Shown here: piece by piece, positions 16,972 through 26,184 of the stretch
Position numbering within the stretch: the stretch's first letter is position 1
Layout of the letters: each line of letters opens with the position of its first letter
Assembly (NCBI GenBank): GCA_022448995.1
Contig: JAKVCT010000012.1
Location: forward strand, 1-43,729
DNA length: 43,729 bases
Reading direction: 5' to 3'
From: Saprospiraceae bacterium
Lineage (GTDB): Bacteria > Bacteroidota > Bacteroidia > Chitinophagales > Saprospiraceae
Position numbers and translations under genes: made by a program
Notes under the pieces: generated by a model
Seen by the model: the letters and a program-made list of their open reading frames with translations, nothing else
Told to the model about the DNA's origin: nothing
Database searches by the model: none

Positions 16972-19900
16972 CTAATAATCGTCTTCTTCATCAGAACGAC
17001 GCTTAGGTCCATTAAATAAATCCATGTCAAAATCTTTTTCTTCTGTTACGACAAAATCCCCATCAATAATCATAGTATCTACAGAAGCTTTTTCTGATGG
17101 CTGGAAAGTAGGATCATCTAGTAAATAGATCGGATTGAACTCCATTGGAATCAAAACAGCCCATGGTTTGGTTGCTTGAACAATAGGAGAATTAGAGAAA
17201 CTAATTGCAGTATCGTCAATGTCAAAACCAAATTTCTCGGCAAACACTTGTACTACAGAAAAACGAGTCACAAACTCTACATATGGGCGTTTCTCAATAA
17301 AGCTAAGGATCATATCTTTCGGGATATGCCCACCTAGGTTCAACTCTTTATTAATCCCCAATAACCAAGGACACATAAACTCAATGATATCCTTGTTCAA
17401 CTTCTTCAAGTATGTACCATTGTTCTTATGTTTCTCAAAACGAACTCTACAAGAAATCTTTAAGCGTTCGTATACAGGATTGCGAACTTCTAAATCAATA
17501 AATGGAGAAGTCGTACCTTTTAGATAATCCTTGATTTCTTCTAAAACTGTAAAATTCACCTTTGGTAGATCATACTTCATATCTCCATCTACCTTGGGTA
17601 CCACTACAATACTCACCTTTCCTGGAGTATGATCAAAGACCTCTTCGTTTCCAGAATAAGTCACGCATTTTACTTGATACAAGAATGGAAAGCGCTCTAA
17701 AACCAAGCGTTCATAATCCCAAGAAGCAATTGCTCTGTTCTTGTGTCTAAGACGCTCACTAATTCTACGATAAAAATGAAGTTGACTTTCACCTGGCTTA
17801 CCTGCAAAAGATTTAAAAGGCTGGTGTATAGAAGAAATCTCTTTGATGATTCCGACAAAACGACTAACAGTATTAGCTTCTACCCCCTTTGATAAATGTT
17901 CATCTACATTGGTATTATTGTTCTCCTTCCAAGTTGCAGATACAGCTTGTACAGCTACTTTTTTAGCTCTTCCTAAACGGCTTGGCTCTCCTTCTACACT
18001 TACCCGAATCCAATGGCATTCTGCAGGTAGAATATCATTTCCTTTGGTCAAATCTTTTGGTAGATCAAGGCTGATAATTCCTGAATTATTAAAATCATTT
18101 GTAGAATCATCTAAGATTTGAGTCTCAGAAAAACTTTTCCATTTATTATTTACTAAATAACTCCAGTTAACTTTAGCTTTTTGAGGAACCCCCTCATAAG
18201 AAAATAAGTCCATATTCTCTTTCAATTCAAAATAAATAGAAAGAGGACAAGGAGGGTTTAGCTCTTTGAAACCAATAAATAAATAGCCATCCTCATCATA
18301 CACAGGAAGCAAAGACTGCTCCTCCATTCTACCCTCTGCAAAGGTACTCATAACACCAAATGGGTGAATATGATACAGCTTTGCGATCTTCGCTTCACCT
18401 GTTGCAGTTCCTAATAAGTTAATGCGAGTAGATGCAGAATAATCTATAGATAACTCTTTAATTACAGGGATCAAAGGTTCGTTTGGTACAGGTTTATCCG
18501 GACCTTTCTTCTTCATGGTATTATGGGTGATAGCTTTTGTATAAATTCCCGTATAAATACCATGACCAAAAGCCATCTCAGGTCCCACTAATTCCATCTT
18601 AAAATACCCTGAACGAACATTATTTGAAAAAGCAGTTGGTAATTTGATTTTATAATCAGGCTTAATATTGAAAGCTTTCAGATCAATATCTTTGATTACA
18701 GTCTTGTTACTAACAGCTTCTCTATTTTCAAGATTAGGATTAAATAAAGGATAACGTAGCTGAGTTTCAGGATCACCATCTTCTGGAGGGAAGAAATTAC
18801 CCCCAGTCAAAGCGGATACTTGAACTTCAAACGAGTCATTCTCAATTCCTTGTTTATATACCTTATAGTAATCTTTGAATCCACGCTTATCTTTTGGTGT
18901 ATTGTGCCATCTAATATTGAATCGAAGATCAGTTAGATCTTTCTTAAACAGCTCGGCACTACCAACCAACAGGTAAGAACCTAACTCTGGCAGTGGTCCG
19001 AATGGCTGAAATGGCATACTAGGATCCAAGGCTCCTACACTACTAGACAACATCAGGTCATTCATACCTTTCACTGTCACCTCAATATTCACCTGTTCTA
19101 AAATAAGCTCTTTCATGAAAGAATAACTATAAATTGTATCGATATTCTTATGCATAAACTTCACAACAGGAAATTCTGTGCTAAACTCTTCATCTGAACA
19201 AGTTGCTATTGGAGGTGAAGAGTTCACTAAGGTAGCTACAATTGTGATCTCTGATTTAGCCCAATCTGTAGGAGGTAATACCTCACAGGTATCAGCTTTG
19301 TACCAACCATCTTCTGTAGAGAAATAAGCCTCAATACTATCATCCTTGAACATTCTAGTAAATACATCATTACGATCAACCCCTACACTATCTCCCATTA
19401 CAGTATCCTTATCTTCTTCTTGGTCTTCTACATTAGATTCAATCTCCTGTGCTGTTTGTTGATTCAAGAACTGCTGACGCTTACCTTCTGAATACACCAA
19501 ACTATTTTGAGATTCGTTCCAGTTTCTCAAAATATCCTTGATTAATAAATTCATGGTATAGATAGAAGATTGTTCAAACTCTAAGCGGAATTTGACAATA
19601 CGTAAGCCCTCTTTCATTTCTAAGATTGGAGCAGAAACAGCCCAACCTACTTGAGCATATTCCATCTGACGCTCATCCTCCGTTCTATTTAGAATCTCTT
19701 CTCCAAAAGTTGGCCATTCCTCATTATTATTCAAGAAACGAGCTCCTAAACCATCTTTTGAATTTGCAATAGGAGCACTGTATATATTAGTGACTAATCG
19801 GTAGTTACTACCAATACCTTTAGATATCTTAGAATTTTTACTGATATAAATAGATTTTAAAGAATCTATCTCTGCATGATTCACTTCAATATCTTGGTCT

Positions 19901-20919
19901 GTTACATATACGATATTATTCCCCTCACTGTCTCGCCCTGCATCAAGCTCTGTACCAGCAGGTAAAACATAGTAATCAACGTGTCTTGCCAATTTGAAAT
20001 ACACATTAATTTTATCAGCTTGTAAACCTTTTTCTTTCTGTTTCAATACATCATAATAATAAAAATCTAAATGTTTCTTTGTCAATGTATTGATGTGTTC
20101 CTGATTATGACGGAATAACTTCATGAAAGTAATCAATAATCCAATATCAGGACTGTGATCATCTTTATCTGTATTCGCCTGCTCAAAATACTTAGGTGCA
20201 ATCCGAATAATGTAAGAAGTTACACTATGAAACTTGCGATAAAGTAGACGAACTTGTTTAGTGTATTTGCTAATTTTGGCTTGTTGATCTAGCTCCTCTT
20301 CTAGGGATCCACGCGTTCCTAATATATTTCTAGGCTTGAACCAAATAGGATTGAAGGTTTCCTCAATTTCTTCATTGCTATATTCTCCTCTAGAATGGAA
20401 CCCTAAGTCTGACTGAAAATTAAGTAAAGACCCCAATTCGTTAGAAAGCTGCTGATGAATTGCATTCTCTAACTCATATTCTAGATCATTGGCATCTTGA
20501 GGACTCAAACGATTGATCCGCAAGGCATGTTCATACCAATCATTGATTTGTTTTGCCATTCTGATAATCTGTTTGAACAGATCTTGCAACATGACATTTT
20601 TTTCAGAAATATGAATAGCATTGGTTAAATCGTGGAGCAGATCACTGTGTTCCTTTTCGACTTTAGTCAAATCAGTAGAAATAACAGTTGCCAAGAAGAT
20701 GCTTACATCATTATTGATAAAGCGCGACCAGTCACCATCTACAGCATTATCTAGGTTATAATAATTGATTAGCTTGGAGTATTCTGACGTAAATGCCAAA
20801 AGATCACTCACTGAACGTTCATCTACCTTTACAAAACTAGGTAAGAGCATCTTAGGAATACGCTCATCCTGTGTGGTACCGTACCAGCGAGTATTACTTA
20901 TGTTGTGTTTATTTTCCAT
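16972..20919 (-). CDS. Baseplate J-like wedge protein of the injection system
   Basis: A 1315-residue cytoplasmic protein (no signal peptide) of the Afp11/gp6-like baseplate J type. The recognisable baseplate J part is in the C-terminal 350 residues: ESQLHFYRRISERLRHKNRA, then AIASWDYERLVLERFP, a VSIVVVPKV strand and a VYERLKISCRVRF segment, as in large Afp11-type proteins. The first 250 residues are helical and the central region is a series of beta-rich modules, much larger than phage gp6. It starts 57 bases after gp25 and would form wedges with gp25 and the 1002-residue protein. The acidic C-terminus (RRSDEEDDY) is unusual for the family. Confidence 0.87.
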   Translation of the reverse strand: MENKHNISNTRWYGTTQDERIPKMLLPSFVKVDERSVSDLLAFTSEYSKLINYYNLDNAVDGDWSRFINNDVSIFLATVISTDLTKVEKEHSDLLHDLTNAIHISEKNVMLQDLFKQIIRMAKQINDWYEHALRINRLSPQDANDLEYELENAIHQQLSNELGSLLNFQSDLGFHSRGEYSNEEIEETFNPIWFKPRNILGTRGSLEEELDQQAKISKYTKQVRLLYRKFHSVTSYIIRIAPKYFEQANTDKDDHSPDIGLLITFMKLFRHNQEHINTLTKKHLDFYYYDVLKQKEKGLQADKINVYFKLARHVDYYVLPAGTELDAGRDSEGNNIVYVTDQDIEVNHAEIDSLKSIYISKNSKISKGIGSNYRLVTNIYSAPIANSKDGLGARFLNNNEEWPTFGEEILNRTEDERQMEYAQVGWAVSAPILEMKEGLRIVKFRLEFEQSSIYTMNLLIKDILRNWNESQNSLVYSEGKRQQFLNQQTAQEIESNVEDQEEDKDTVMGDSVGVDRNDVFTRMFKDDSIEAYFSTEDGWYKADTCEVLPPTDWAKSEITIVATLVNSSPPIATCSDEEFSTEFPVVKFMHKNIDTIYSYSFMKELILEQVNIEVTVKGMNDLMLSSSVGALDPSMPFQPFGPLPELGSYLLVGSAELFKKDLTDLRFNIRWHNTPKDKRGFKDYYKVYKQGIENDSFEVQVSALTGGNFFPPEDGDPETQLRYPLFNPNLENREAVSNKTVIKDIDLKAFNIKPDYKIKLPTAFSNNVRSGYFKMELVGPEMAFGHGIYTGIYTKAITHNTMKKKGPDKPVPNEPLIPVIKELSIDYSASTRINLLGTATGEAKIAKLYHIHPFGVMSTFAEGRMEEQSLLPVYDEDGYLFIGFKELNPPCPLSIYFELKENMDLFSYEGVPQKAKVNWSYLVNNKWKSFSETQILDDSTNDFNNSGIISLDLPKDLTKGNDILPAECHWIRVSVEGEPSRLGRAKKVAVQAVSATWKENNNTNVDEHLSKGVEANTVSRFVGIIKEISSIHQPFKSFAGKPGESQLHFYRRISERLRHKNRAIASWDYERLVLERFPFLYQVKCVTYSGNEEVFDHTPGKVSIVVVPKVDGDMKYDLPKVNFTVLEEIKDYLKGTTSPFIDLEVRNPVYERLKISCRVRFEKHKNNGTYLKKLNKDIIEFMCPWLLGINKELNLGGHIPKDMILSFIEKRPYVEFVTRFSVVQVFAEKFGFDIDDTAISFSNSPIVQATKPWAVLIPMEFNPIYLLDDPTFQPSEKASVDTMIIDGDFVVTEEKDFDMDLFNGPKRRSDEEDDY

Positions 20920-20976
20920 TAGTTTAGTTTCAAAAGGGATTAAAAATCAGATATTTGTTCAGACATACTGTCCATA

Positions 20977-21393
20977 CTAAATATCGGTTCCTTCAACAAG
21001 ATAGAATGGATAGACCATATTCCGACGGGAGTTGATTCCATTTACCTCATAAGATAAATAAATATCCAAGCGCCCACTCATCTTTTGAGAACTGTCTACA
21101 TCAATACTCATAATGGTTATTCGAGGCTCAAAGTATAGAATAGCGGTTGAAATAAGATCTTTGATAGTATTGATAGTCGTATTATTAATACTCTGGAAAA
21201 CCTGACTGTGCAAATCACAACCGAACTCAGGATTCATCAAACGCTCTCCTGGTAAGGTTGACAACAAGATAAAGAGCCCCTCTCTAATATCATCATCATC
21301 ATGAGACATCTTGATCCCTTGAGTGCTGTCTAAGAATTGGGGCGGAAAACTCCAACCCGATCCTAAGAAGGACTTTTGTTTTTTAGAATTCAT
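20977..21393 (-). CDS. gp25-like baseplate protein
   Basis: A 138-residue protein of the GPW/gp25 family (Afp9-like; also TssE-like), a baseplate wedge part that holds the first sheath ring. Seen in sequence: LGSGWSFPPQF at the start, GLFILLSTLPGERLMNPEFG in the middle (the family's ERxxxPxxG core), then CDLHSQVFQSINNTT and LISTAILYFEPRI. The length is normal. It is followed after 57 bases by the baseplate J gene and preceded by a 355-base spacer with two hairpins. Confidence 0.92.
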   Translation of the reverse strand: MNSKKQKSFLGSGWSFPPQFLDSTQGIKMSHDDDDIREGLFILLSTLPGERLMNPEFGCDLHSQVFQSINNTTINTIKDLISTAILYFEPRITIMSIDVDSSQKMSGRLDIYLSYEVNGINSRRNMVYPFYLVEGTDI

Positions 21394-21749
21394 TTTAGTT
21401 TAATTTTTTTGTTTCTATAATGTGTTTTGCAACTAGTTGATTATTAATAAAATCAGACTAATCAATTAGCTGTGAAAAATGCTTCTATTTTTTTCAGAAA
21501 GAAAAGCAAAAGATCACACACTATTCTTAAGATAGGCCTAAACGTATCTGTCTTAAAGTTAGCACTTTATTTTCAATAAATATAGAAATCGCTACAGGAC
21601 TTCCTCAAAAGCAATTGAAAAAGTAGCTCCCAAGCAATTTGTAATAGCAAGCTGCTTGGGATTAAGGATTGAAACGCCTTTATAAGAAGTGTTTTTTCTC
21701 ATAAAGGCGTTTTGGACATCTTGCAAACAGTTTTTTACTGGTAAGATTA
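21394..21749. other. 356-bp spacer with two hairpins between PAAR and gp25
   Basis: No gene is supported. Two stem-loops, described separately, occupy 21629-21712. The rest is AT-rich leader for gp25. Confidence 0.5.
21618..21712 (-). terminator. Two tandem hairpins after the PAAR gene
   Basis: Reading on the minus strand, AAACGCCTTTAT (21712-21701) pairs exactly with ATAAAGGCGTTT (21683-21672). A second stem CCCAAGCA (21660-21653) then pairs with TGCTTGGG (21636-21629) and is followed by a run of five Ts (21622-21618). The second stem resembles an intrinsic terminator. It would lower, not abolish, expression of the baseplate genes after the spike genes. Confidence 0.55.
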
Positions 21750-22040
21750 CTATCCAACCATAACTGTAGGTGCACCTACAACAATAGTTCCCCCGTGTGC
21801 ACAAGAATCTCCTAATCGAGCACAAGGCATTCCTCCTACCATAACAGTAGGGGAACCCGCAGCAATCGTGTCAGGCATACAAGCACAAACCGCCATATCA
21901 CCGATTCGAGCACAAGGCATTCCTGCTACCATAACAGTAAATTCTCCTAGCTGAATAGGTCCGCCTACATGAGGAACAGGACCGGGACAAACCGCAGGAC
22001 ATACATGCATATCTCCTACTCGAGCACAAGGCATTCCCAT
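21750..22040 (-). CDS. PAAR spike-tip protein
   Basis: A 96-residue PAAR-type protein that would sharpen the tip of the Vgr spike, binding a metal ion. Three repeats of the MPCARxGD motif are seen (residues 3, 41 and 74) with intervening PTVMVGG-like strands; His12, Cys14 and other Cys/His residues are available for metal. The length is that of a tip without effector extension, so a cargo domain is not fused here. It starts 28 bases after the Vgr stop. Confidence 0.95.
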   Translation of the reverse strand: MGMPCARVGDMHVCPAVCPGPVPHVGGPIQLGEFTVMVAGMPCARIGDMAVCACMPDTIAAGSPTVMVGGMPCARLGDSCAHGGTIVVGAPTVMVG

Positions 22041-22068
22041 ATCATTATATATTTTTTGAGTAAATAAA

Positions 22069-23934
22069 TTAGTTAATAGTTACCAAGCCTCCTTTTACCA
22101 CAGCCATAGCCGAGCCTTCGAGTTTAGACATTGCTGGCGATTTTGCCTCAAAACCAGCTGTTCCCTCTAGTTTCATCTGTGCTGTTGCTTTAGCTTGGAA
22201 ATTGGCAGTAGCTTCCATCTTAGTATCTGCTGTTGATTTCGTTTCGATATTACTCATGGCCTCCATCTTGATATTTTTCTGTGCTTTTACCACAAAATCA
22301 CCATTAGTTTCAAAAAGGATACCACTACTATCCATCACCATCTTATTTACATTTACAGGATCTTCAATGGTAATTGTATCCGCATCATCATTCAGCTCAA
22401 TCAGCATTTTATCTTCTGTAATTACTTTGTATACATTCTTTCCAGGCTCATCATAAAACTCAATTCTCATCTTACCCTTGTTCACAGATATTGCCTTGAA
22501 GTGATTGGGATCTGCAGGATCGTGTTTTTCTTCAGTTGTAATCTTATGCTTGCTACTACTGTACATAGAGCCCAAAATCACAGCATGAGTTGGATCATTA
22601 TTAAAGAAACCTAAGACAACCTCGTCTCCTACCTCTGGATAAAAAACAAATCCACAATCTGCTGTAGCATAATAGTGAGCCATACGTGCCCAAATACCAT
22701 CACCTTCGTTATTATCGATCATGAATATGTTTACTTGTACACGATATTCCCCATCTGGATCTTCGTGAATCTGCTTCACTGTTCCATGTTGCAATCCATA
22801 AATTGGAGGCATCATTCCTCCACCAGGTGCAGCACTTGTATTAGTCTGATTCCGTAATTGCATCAAGGCAGGGCGAGCATCTAAACCAATCCCTGCTTCA
22901 GTAATCCAACGCCCATTATGAATAAGATGTCTCTCTGAGGTTACATACGCATCCCCTGTAAACTTAGTCCCAAAACCAAATAACTCTAATGTTTTGCCTA
23001 CTAGATGTTTTCCTGTACCGTCAAACGTTAAGGAACCTTGCATTCTTGACAAATGCCCTCTCTGATAGACAGAATCAGACCAAGCTTGGATCTGTTCTTT
23101 ATCAATAGATGGGGTTACATTAGTTGTCATCTTAGGCTCAATAACCTTTGATAATTTGGCACTGTCTGTATCACCTTGTGATTCTACAGTAGGCTTTTTT
23201 CCCTTAGATTCATCACCTTTCTGATCGGTATAATTCCACACATTCGCACTCACCTCAGCATATTGATTACTCGCATCCATATGCATATTCATATCCAAAA
23301 GATCTTGTCCATATGAAATCTTGATCCCACTAGCTTCTGATACAGTAGGAGCTTTGACAGTCACCTCTCCATTTCTAATACAGGTTACCAAACCATTTGC
23401 ATCAGCTCTGGTCAATGCAAACTCCCAATCAGAGCAGTTATAACGAACAATCTCTTTATGTTTAACTTTTGTAGATTCAACATCTGCACTGAGTCCTGCA
23501 TCACTGTAGATGCCAGACACAATATCACTGTCCTTTTTTTCGTAGAAAATTTCACTCTTGAACCCCTTTGTCATCTTAAAAACCTTATCCTTGCAGTGGA
23601 CTATCAGTCTAGAATTTGGACCATTGTAACCACTGTGCTTTAGCCCCTGTTTCAGAATAATCCCCTTAAAGATTGCCTCTTCGTTACCTGCACCGTAACC
23701 TGCTTTTATTTCAACTTCTTTACCTGGCTCAAAAAGAGCATCCTCACTTGCCTCAAATTTCTGCTCACGTGTACTACCATCATCTAGTTCAAACTTGGCA
23801 TAAGGGATATTATCAATTTTTGTGAATGTTTCGACCTTCTTTATATGGTAAGTTTTAGGAATTTCTTTTCCCGCTATTAATATTAAGACTGATAGGTAAC
23901 CTTTTCCCATCGCCTTTTTAGGAGATTCACCCAT
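22069..23934 (-). CDS. Vgr spike protein (gp27-gp5 fusion)
   Basis: A 621-residue spike protein. Residues about 10-370 form the gp27-like base with the two-barrel arrangement of Vgr proteins (KFELDDGSTREQKF, then WEFALTRADANGLV near 165). An OB-fold gp5-like domain follows from about 378 to 460 (GLQHGTVKQI to ILGSMYSS). The C-terminal 65 residues repeat a short unit such as TKMEATANFQAK, TAQMKLEGTAGFEAK, typical of the spike's triangular beta-helix, and end GLVTIN next to the PAAR gene. No effector domain is fused. The full-length gp27 part is longer than in Afp8-type spikes that lean on a separate LysM protein, and no such gene is present between it and the tube genes. Confidence 0.92.
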   Translation of the reverse strand: MGESPKKAMGKGYLSVLILIAGKEIPKTYHIKKVETFTKIDNIPYAKFELDDGSTREQKFEASEDALFEPGKEVEIKAGYGAGNEEAIFKGIILKQGLKHSGYNGPNSRLIVHCKDKVFKMTKGFKSEIFYEKKDSDIVSGIYSDAGLSADVESTKVKHKEIVRYNCSDWEFALTRADANGLVTCIRNGEVTVKAPTVSEASGIKISYGQDLLDMNMHMDASNQYAEVSANVWNYTDQKGDESKGKKPTVESQGDTDSAKLSKVIEPKMTTNVTPSIDKEQIQAWSDSVYQRGHLSRMQGSLTFDGTGKHLVGKTLELFGFGTKFTGDAYVTSERHLIHNGRWITEAGIGLDARPALMQLRNQTNTSAAPGGGMMPPIYGLQHGTVKQIHEDPDGEYRVQVNIFMIDNNEGDGIWARMAHYYATADCGFVFYPEVGDEVVLGFFNNDPTHAVILGSMYSSSKHKITTEEKHDPADPNHFKAISVNKGKMRIEFYDEPGKNVYKVITEDKMLIELNDDADTITIEDPVNVNKMVMDSSGILFETNGDFVVKAQKNIKMEAMSNIETKSTADTKMEATANFQAKATAQMKLEGTAGFEAKSPAMSKLEGSAMAVVKGGLVTIN

Positions 23935-24192
23935 AAATATATTTTTTATGTTGGATTTTTACGTAGATAAGTTTTCTTAGTGATCCTTGATGTTCTGATA
24001 AAGATCAAAAAGTTTGATTAAGCCTTTTAGGTCCTTAAGGATCAAATACGTTACATTGCTGTTTTTGGAAGTTATTTAAATATATGAGCACTTGAAAATC
24101 AAAACAAAACTACTTGTAAATTCTCTGATAGAGCTAGCAGAGTACAGAATAAACTGCAATCACTAATTCTTAAACAACTTCCTGTACAAAAC

Positions 24193-24384
24193 CTAGAAAC
24201 CAAGCTTTTCCTCCATATATTCCTTCATCCTTTCCATAGCTTCATTTATAATAATTTCACGATCTTCTACGTCATCTGCAGTTGGTCCTTTTGCTTTGGC
24301 AATTTGCTTCTTATTTTTTGCTTCGCCTTTATCTTTTTTATTAACCTTAGTATTTAGGCGTAATAAGTTTATGATTAATGGCAT
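24193..24384 (-). CDS. DUF5908-like small protein
   Basis: A 63-residue protein with a short beta start (MPLIINLLRLNTKVN), a Lys-rich linker and a C-terminal amphipathic helix (NEAMERMKEYMEEKLGF). This layout and its place between the tube genes and the Vgr spike fit the DUF5908 family found in CIS clusters. Its role is not known; a chaperone or small adaptor for tube or spike assembly is an inference. The spacing to Vgr is 258 bases, so it may have its own transcript end. Confidence 0.7.
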   Translation of the reverse strand: MPLIINLLRLNTKVNKKDKGEAKNKKQIAKAKGPTADDVEDREIIINEAMERMKEYMEEKLGF

Positions 24385-24688
24385 ATTCTATATTTTTTGA
24401 TTCTAACTAATAATAAGATGCAACTATCTTATGAGCTGCAATACACTTTGCACAATAGTTCATAGGTTTTTAGTTTCACTGAGCACTTTGTGATTAGCAT
24501 TGTTGAGTCCTTCGGGGTTGACTAAAAATTAAAAAATTAACGAACTATCATTTATAGATAAGTATACAAACAACTAAGTCCCTGTTGAAATCAACAAGGA
24601 TCTATAAGAGAAAGCCCAAAGTATACAGTTTTCTATTGCTTTCTTTTCCAATATTCTGTATGTATATTATCTCAAATACTGTAATCAG
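24385..24688. other. 304-bp spacer between tube 3 and the DUF5908-like gene
   Basis: No gene. It contains family A repeat copy 2 (24454-24549); the remainder is AT-rich. A LysM-type tube-initiator gene, which could be expected near here in Afp-type clusters, is absent. Confidence 0.6.
24454..24549. repeat. MITE-like element, family A, copy 2
   Basis: About 95 bp, starting AATAGTTCATAGGTTTTTAG and ending AAATTAACGAACTATC, so its ends are inverted repeats of the ATAGTTC type. Inside are TTTCACTGAGCACTTTGTG and GTTGAGTCCTTCGGGGTT blocks, also found in other spacers. Confidence 0.65.
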
Positions 24689-25321
24689 TTAAAATGGTAG
24701 ATCCACCTTAATACGGTCCATGTCTTGATAAGTAAACTCAAAAGTTTCGGTAATAGGATCAGATTCATTGGTAGAACTTAAATCACTCATTGACCATTTG
24801 GTAGGGTAAGCTCCTTGAACATGGTAACCTGCAATTGGAAGTGCAGAGGGTCCTACAGGGATAGGATTTTTTACCTGAGGATGATAGACAACAATATACA
24901 AGTCTTTGACAACTAATTTGTCTGACCAATATCTTGCACGTTCAAACGTCTCGCTTGCCCAACCAGTTAGTGGATCCAAAGAGAAGCCACCTACAGCAAT
25001 ATGTCTAGGACGTAAATATCGTTTTAAGGTAATTACATCATTTTTCAATCGTCCTGGTAGTTTAATTGGAACACTATTTCCACCTTCTTCCCAAGTCACA
25101 GATCCACTATCTAGCCCCATCTCTAAACCAGACACTTCTGTAAAGGCTGTAGCTACAGGATCCAAAGCTTGAATAACGGAACTTGCTCCTGCCCCCCCTA
25201 TCGCCCCCAGAAAACTCTCAGGAGTTGAATCCACAATGCTTACACCAAAGTAGAAACTTGGAATAGGATCATTGATAAAATCAGAAATAGTAGTTACAAG
25301 ACTACCTAATGCACCAAGCAT
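24689..25321 (-). CDS. Third tube-type protein (gp19-like)
   Basis: A 210-residue protein of the T4 gp19-like tail tube family, as for the Afp5-type tube variants that cap or start the tube. Features: an N-terminal helix with Gly/Ala spacing, FYFGVSIVDS (first tube strand), VSGLEMGLDSGS, then NDVITLKRYL, AIVGYHV-type strands and the ending TETFEFTYQDMDRIKVDLPF typical of the family. It is longer than the 166-residue tube and lacks the KFTPTxLDAEADSE block of the other two, so it is the most diverged and may form the ring that contacts the Vgr spike. It starts 54 bases downstream of the previous gene. Confidence 0.82.
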   Translation of the reverse strand: MLGALGSLVTTISDFINDPIPSFYFGVSIVDSTPESFLGAIGGAGASSVIQALDPVATAFTEVSGLEMGLDSGSVTWEEGGNSVPIKLPGRLKNDVITLKRYLRPRHIAVGGFSLDPLTGWASETFERARYWSDKLVVKDLYIVVYHPQVKNPIPVGPSALPIAGYHVQGAYPTKWSMSDLSSTNESDPITETFEFTYQDMDRIKVDLPF

Positions 25322-25375
25322 ATTTCTATTGTTTAAAAGAGATTATAAAATAAGATTAACAAAGTCATTAGGTGC

Positions 25376-25960
25376 TTAGAATAGTCCAAGCAAAGCATCT
25401 AATAGACCTCCTTCTGCAGAAAATGCTTGATAAGTAATTTCAATTTCCTCAATAGCAACTTCAGAATCTGCCTCAGCATCTAGTGGGGTTGGCGTGAACT
25501 TAGTCAAGAAAGCCTTCTCTAGAGTCCACTCAAAAACAACCGCCCCATCTTGATCTGTATTTAGTAATCGGATCTTAACAGTACGCATATCACCAAAAAA
25601 GTTATTGATAGCAACTCCCTTGAACCAGTCATAAAAATCCATATTTCCTGCAAAAACCCCTTTCTTAAGCGTAATAGGGGAATAGCTAATCATGGTAGGT
25701 CGCTTCTGCTTGAAGAAACTCTGAGAATTCCCATCTCTGAATTCCATAACAGCAATAGAGGCTTCTAAGCCATCACAAGCTTGAAAACTCAAATTTGATC
25801 CTCCAATATCTACTTCAAAGAAAAACTTGGGCATCGGCCATTCGTTAGGTGCTACTCCATTTGAGCTACCTGTAACTAGACCAAGTAAGCTGCCTACAGC
25901 GTTTATCGCACCACCTACTGCGGCACCTACTGCAGCTGCTCCACCGATTGAAAAACTCAT
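25376..25960 (-). CDS. Second tube-type protein (gp19-like)
   Basis: A 194-residue gp19-like inner-tube protein. The first 38 residues are a Gly/Ala/Val-rich extension not present in the 166-residue tube. The core starts at WPMPKFFFEVDIGG and contains SPITLKKGVFAGNMDFYDWF and the C-terminal block LTKFTPTPLDAEADSEVAIE that is nearly identical to one in the 166-residue tube (16 of 17 residues in KFTPTxLDAEADSEVAIE). It is thus a paralogue of the main tube, probably used at one end of the tube. It lies after a strong hairpin terminator. Confidence 0.88.
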   Translation of the reverse strand: MSFSIGGAAAVGAAVGGAINAVGSLLGLVTGSSNGVAPNEWPMPKFFFEVDIGGSNLSFQACDGLEASIAVMEFRDGNSQSFFKQKRPTMISYSPITLKKGVFAGNMDFYDWFKGVAINNFFGDMRTVKIRLLNTDQDGAVVFEWTLEKAFLTKFTPTPLDAEADSEVAIEEIEITYQAFSAEGGLLDALLGLF

Positions 25961-26111
25961 AATATTTAATTTTTTTGGTTCAAAGCGTGTTCTTTACACT
26001 CTAAAATTTGGGATTAGGACATTACTTAATAATTTTTTTAAATATTATTATTAAAATAATGTATTAACTAGGGGTTGTAGTCGATACTAAAATACAAAAC
26101 TTATTGTAAAT

Positions 26112-26147
26112 AAAAAAAAACCTATTGAGTTTTATACTCAATAGGTT
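26112..26147 (-). terminator. Strong intrinsic terminator after the first tube gene
   Basis: On the minus strand, AACCTATTGAGT pairs perfectly with ACTCAATAGGTT around a five-base loop and is followed by nine Ts. It lies 38 bases after the stop of the 166-residue tube gene and upstream of the second tube gene, so transcripts for sheath and main tube mostly end here. Confidence 0.85.
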
Positions 26148-26184
26148 CAATTATATTATGTAAGATCTATTTAATTAAGATCTA

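Noticed and set aside
21592..21825. 77-residue open frame overlapping the end of the PAAR gene
   Set aside because: It runs in another frame through the PAAR repeats and across two hairpins, and its product has no domain; it looks like a shadow of the PAAR gene.
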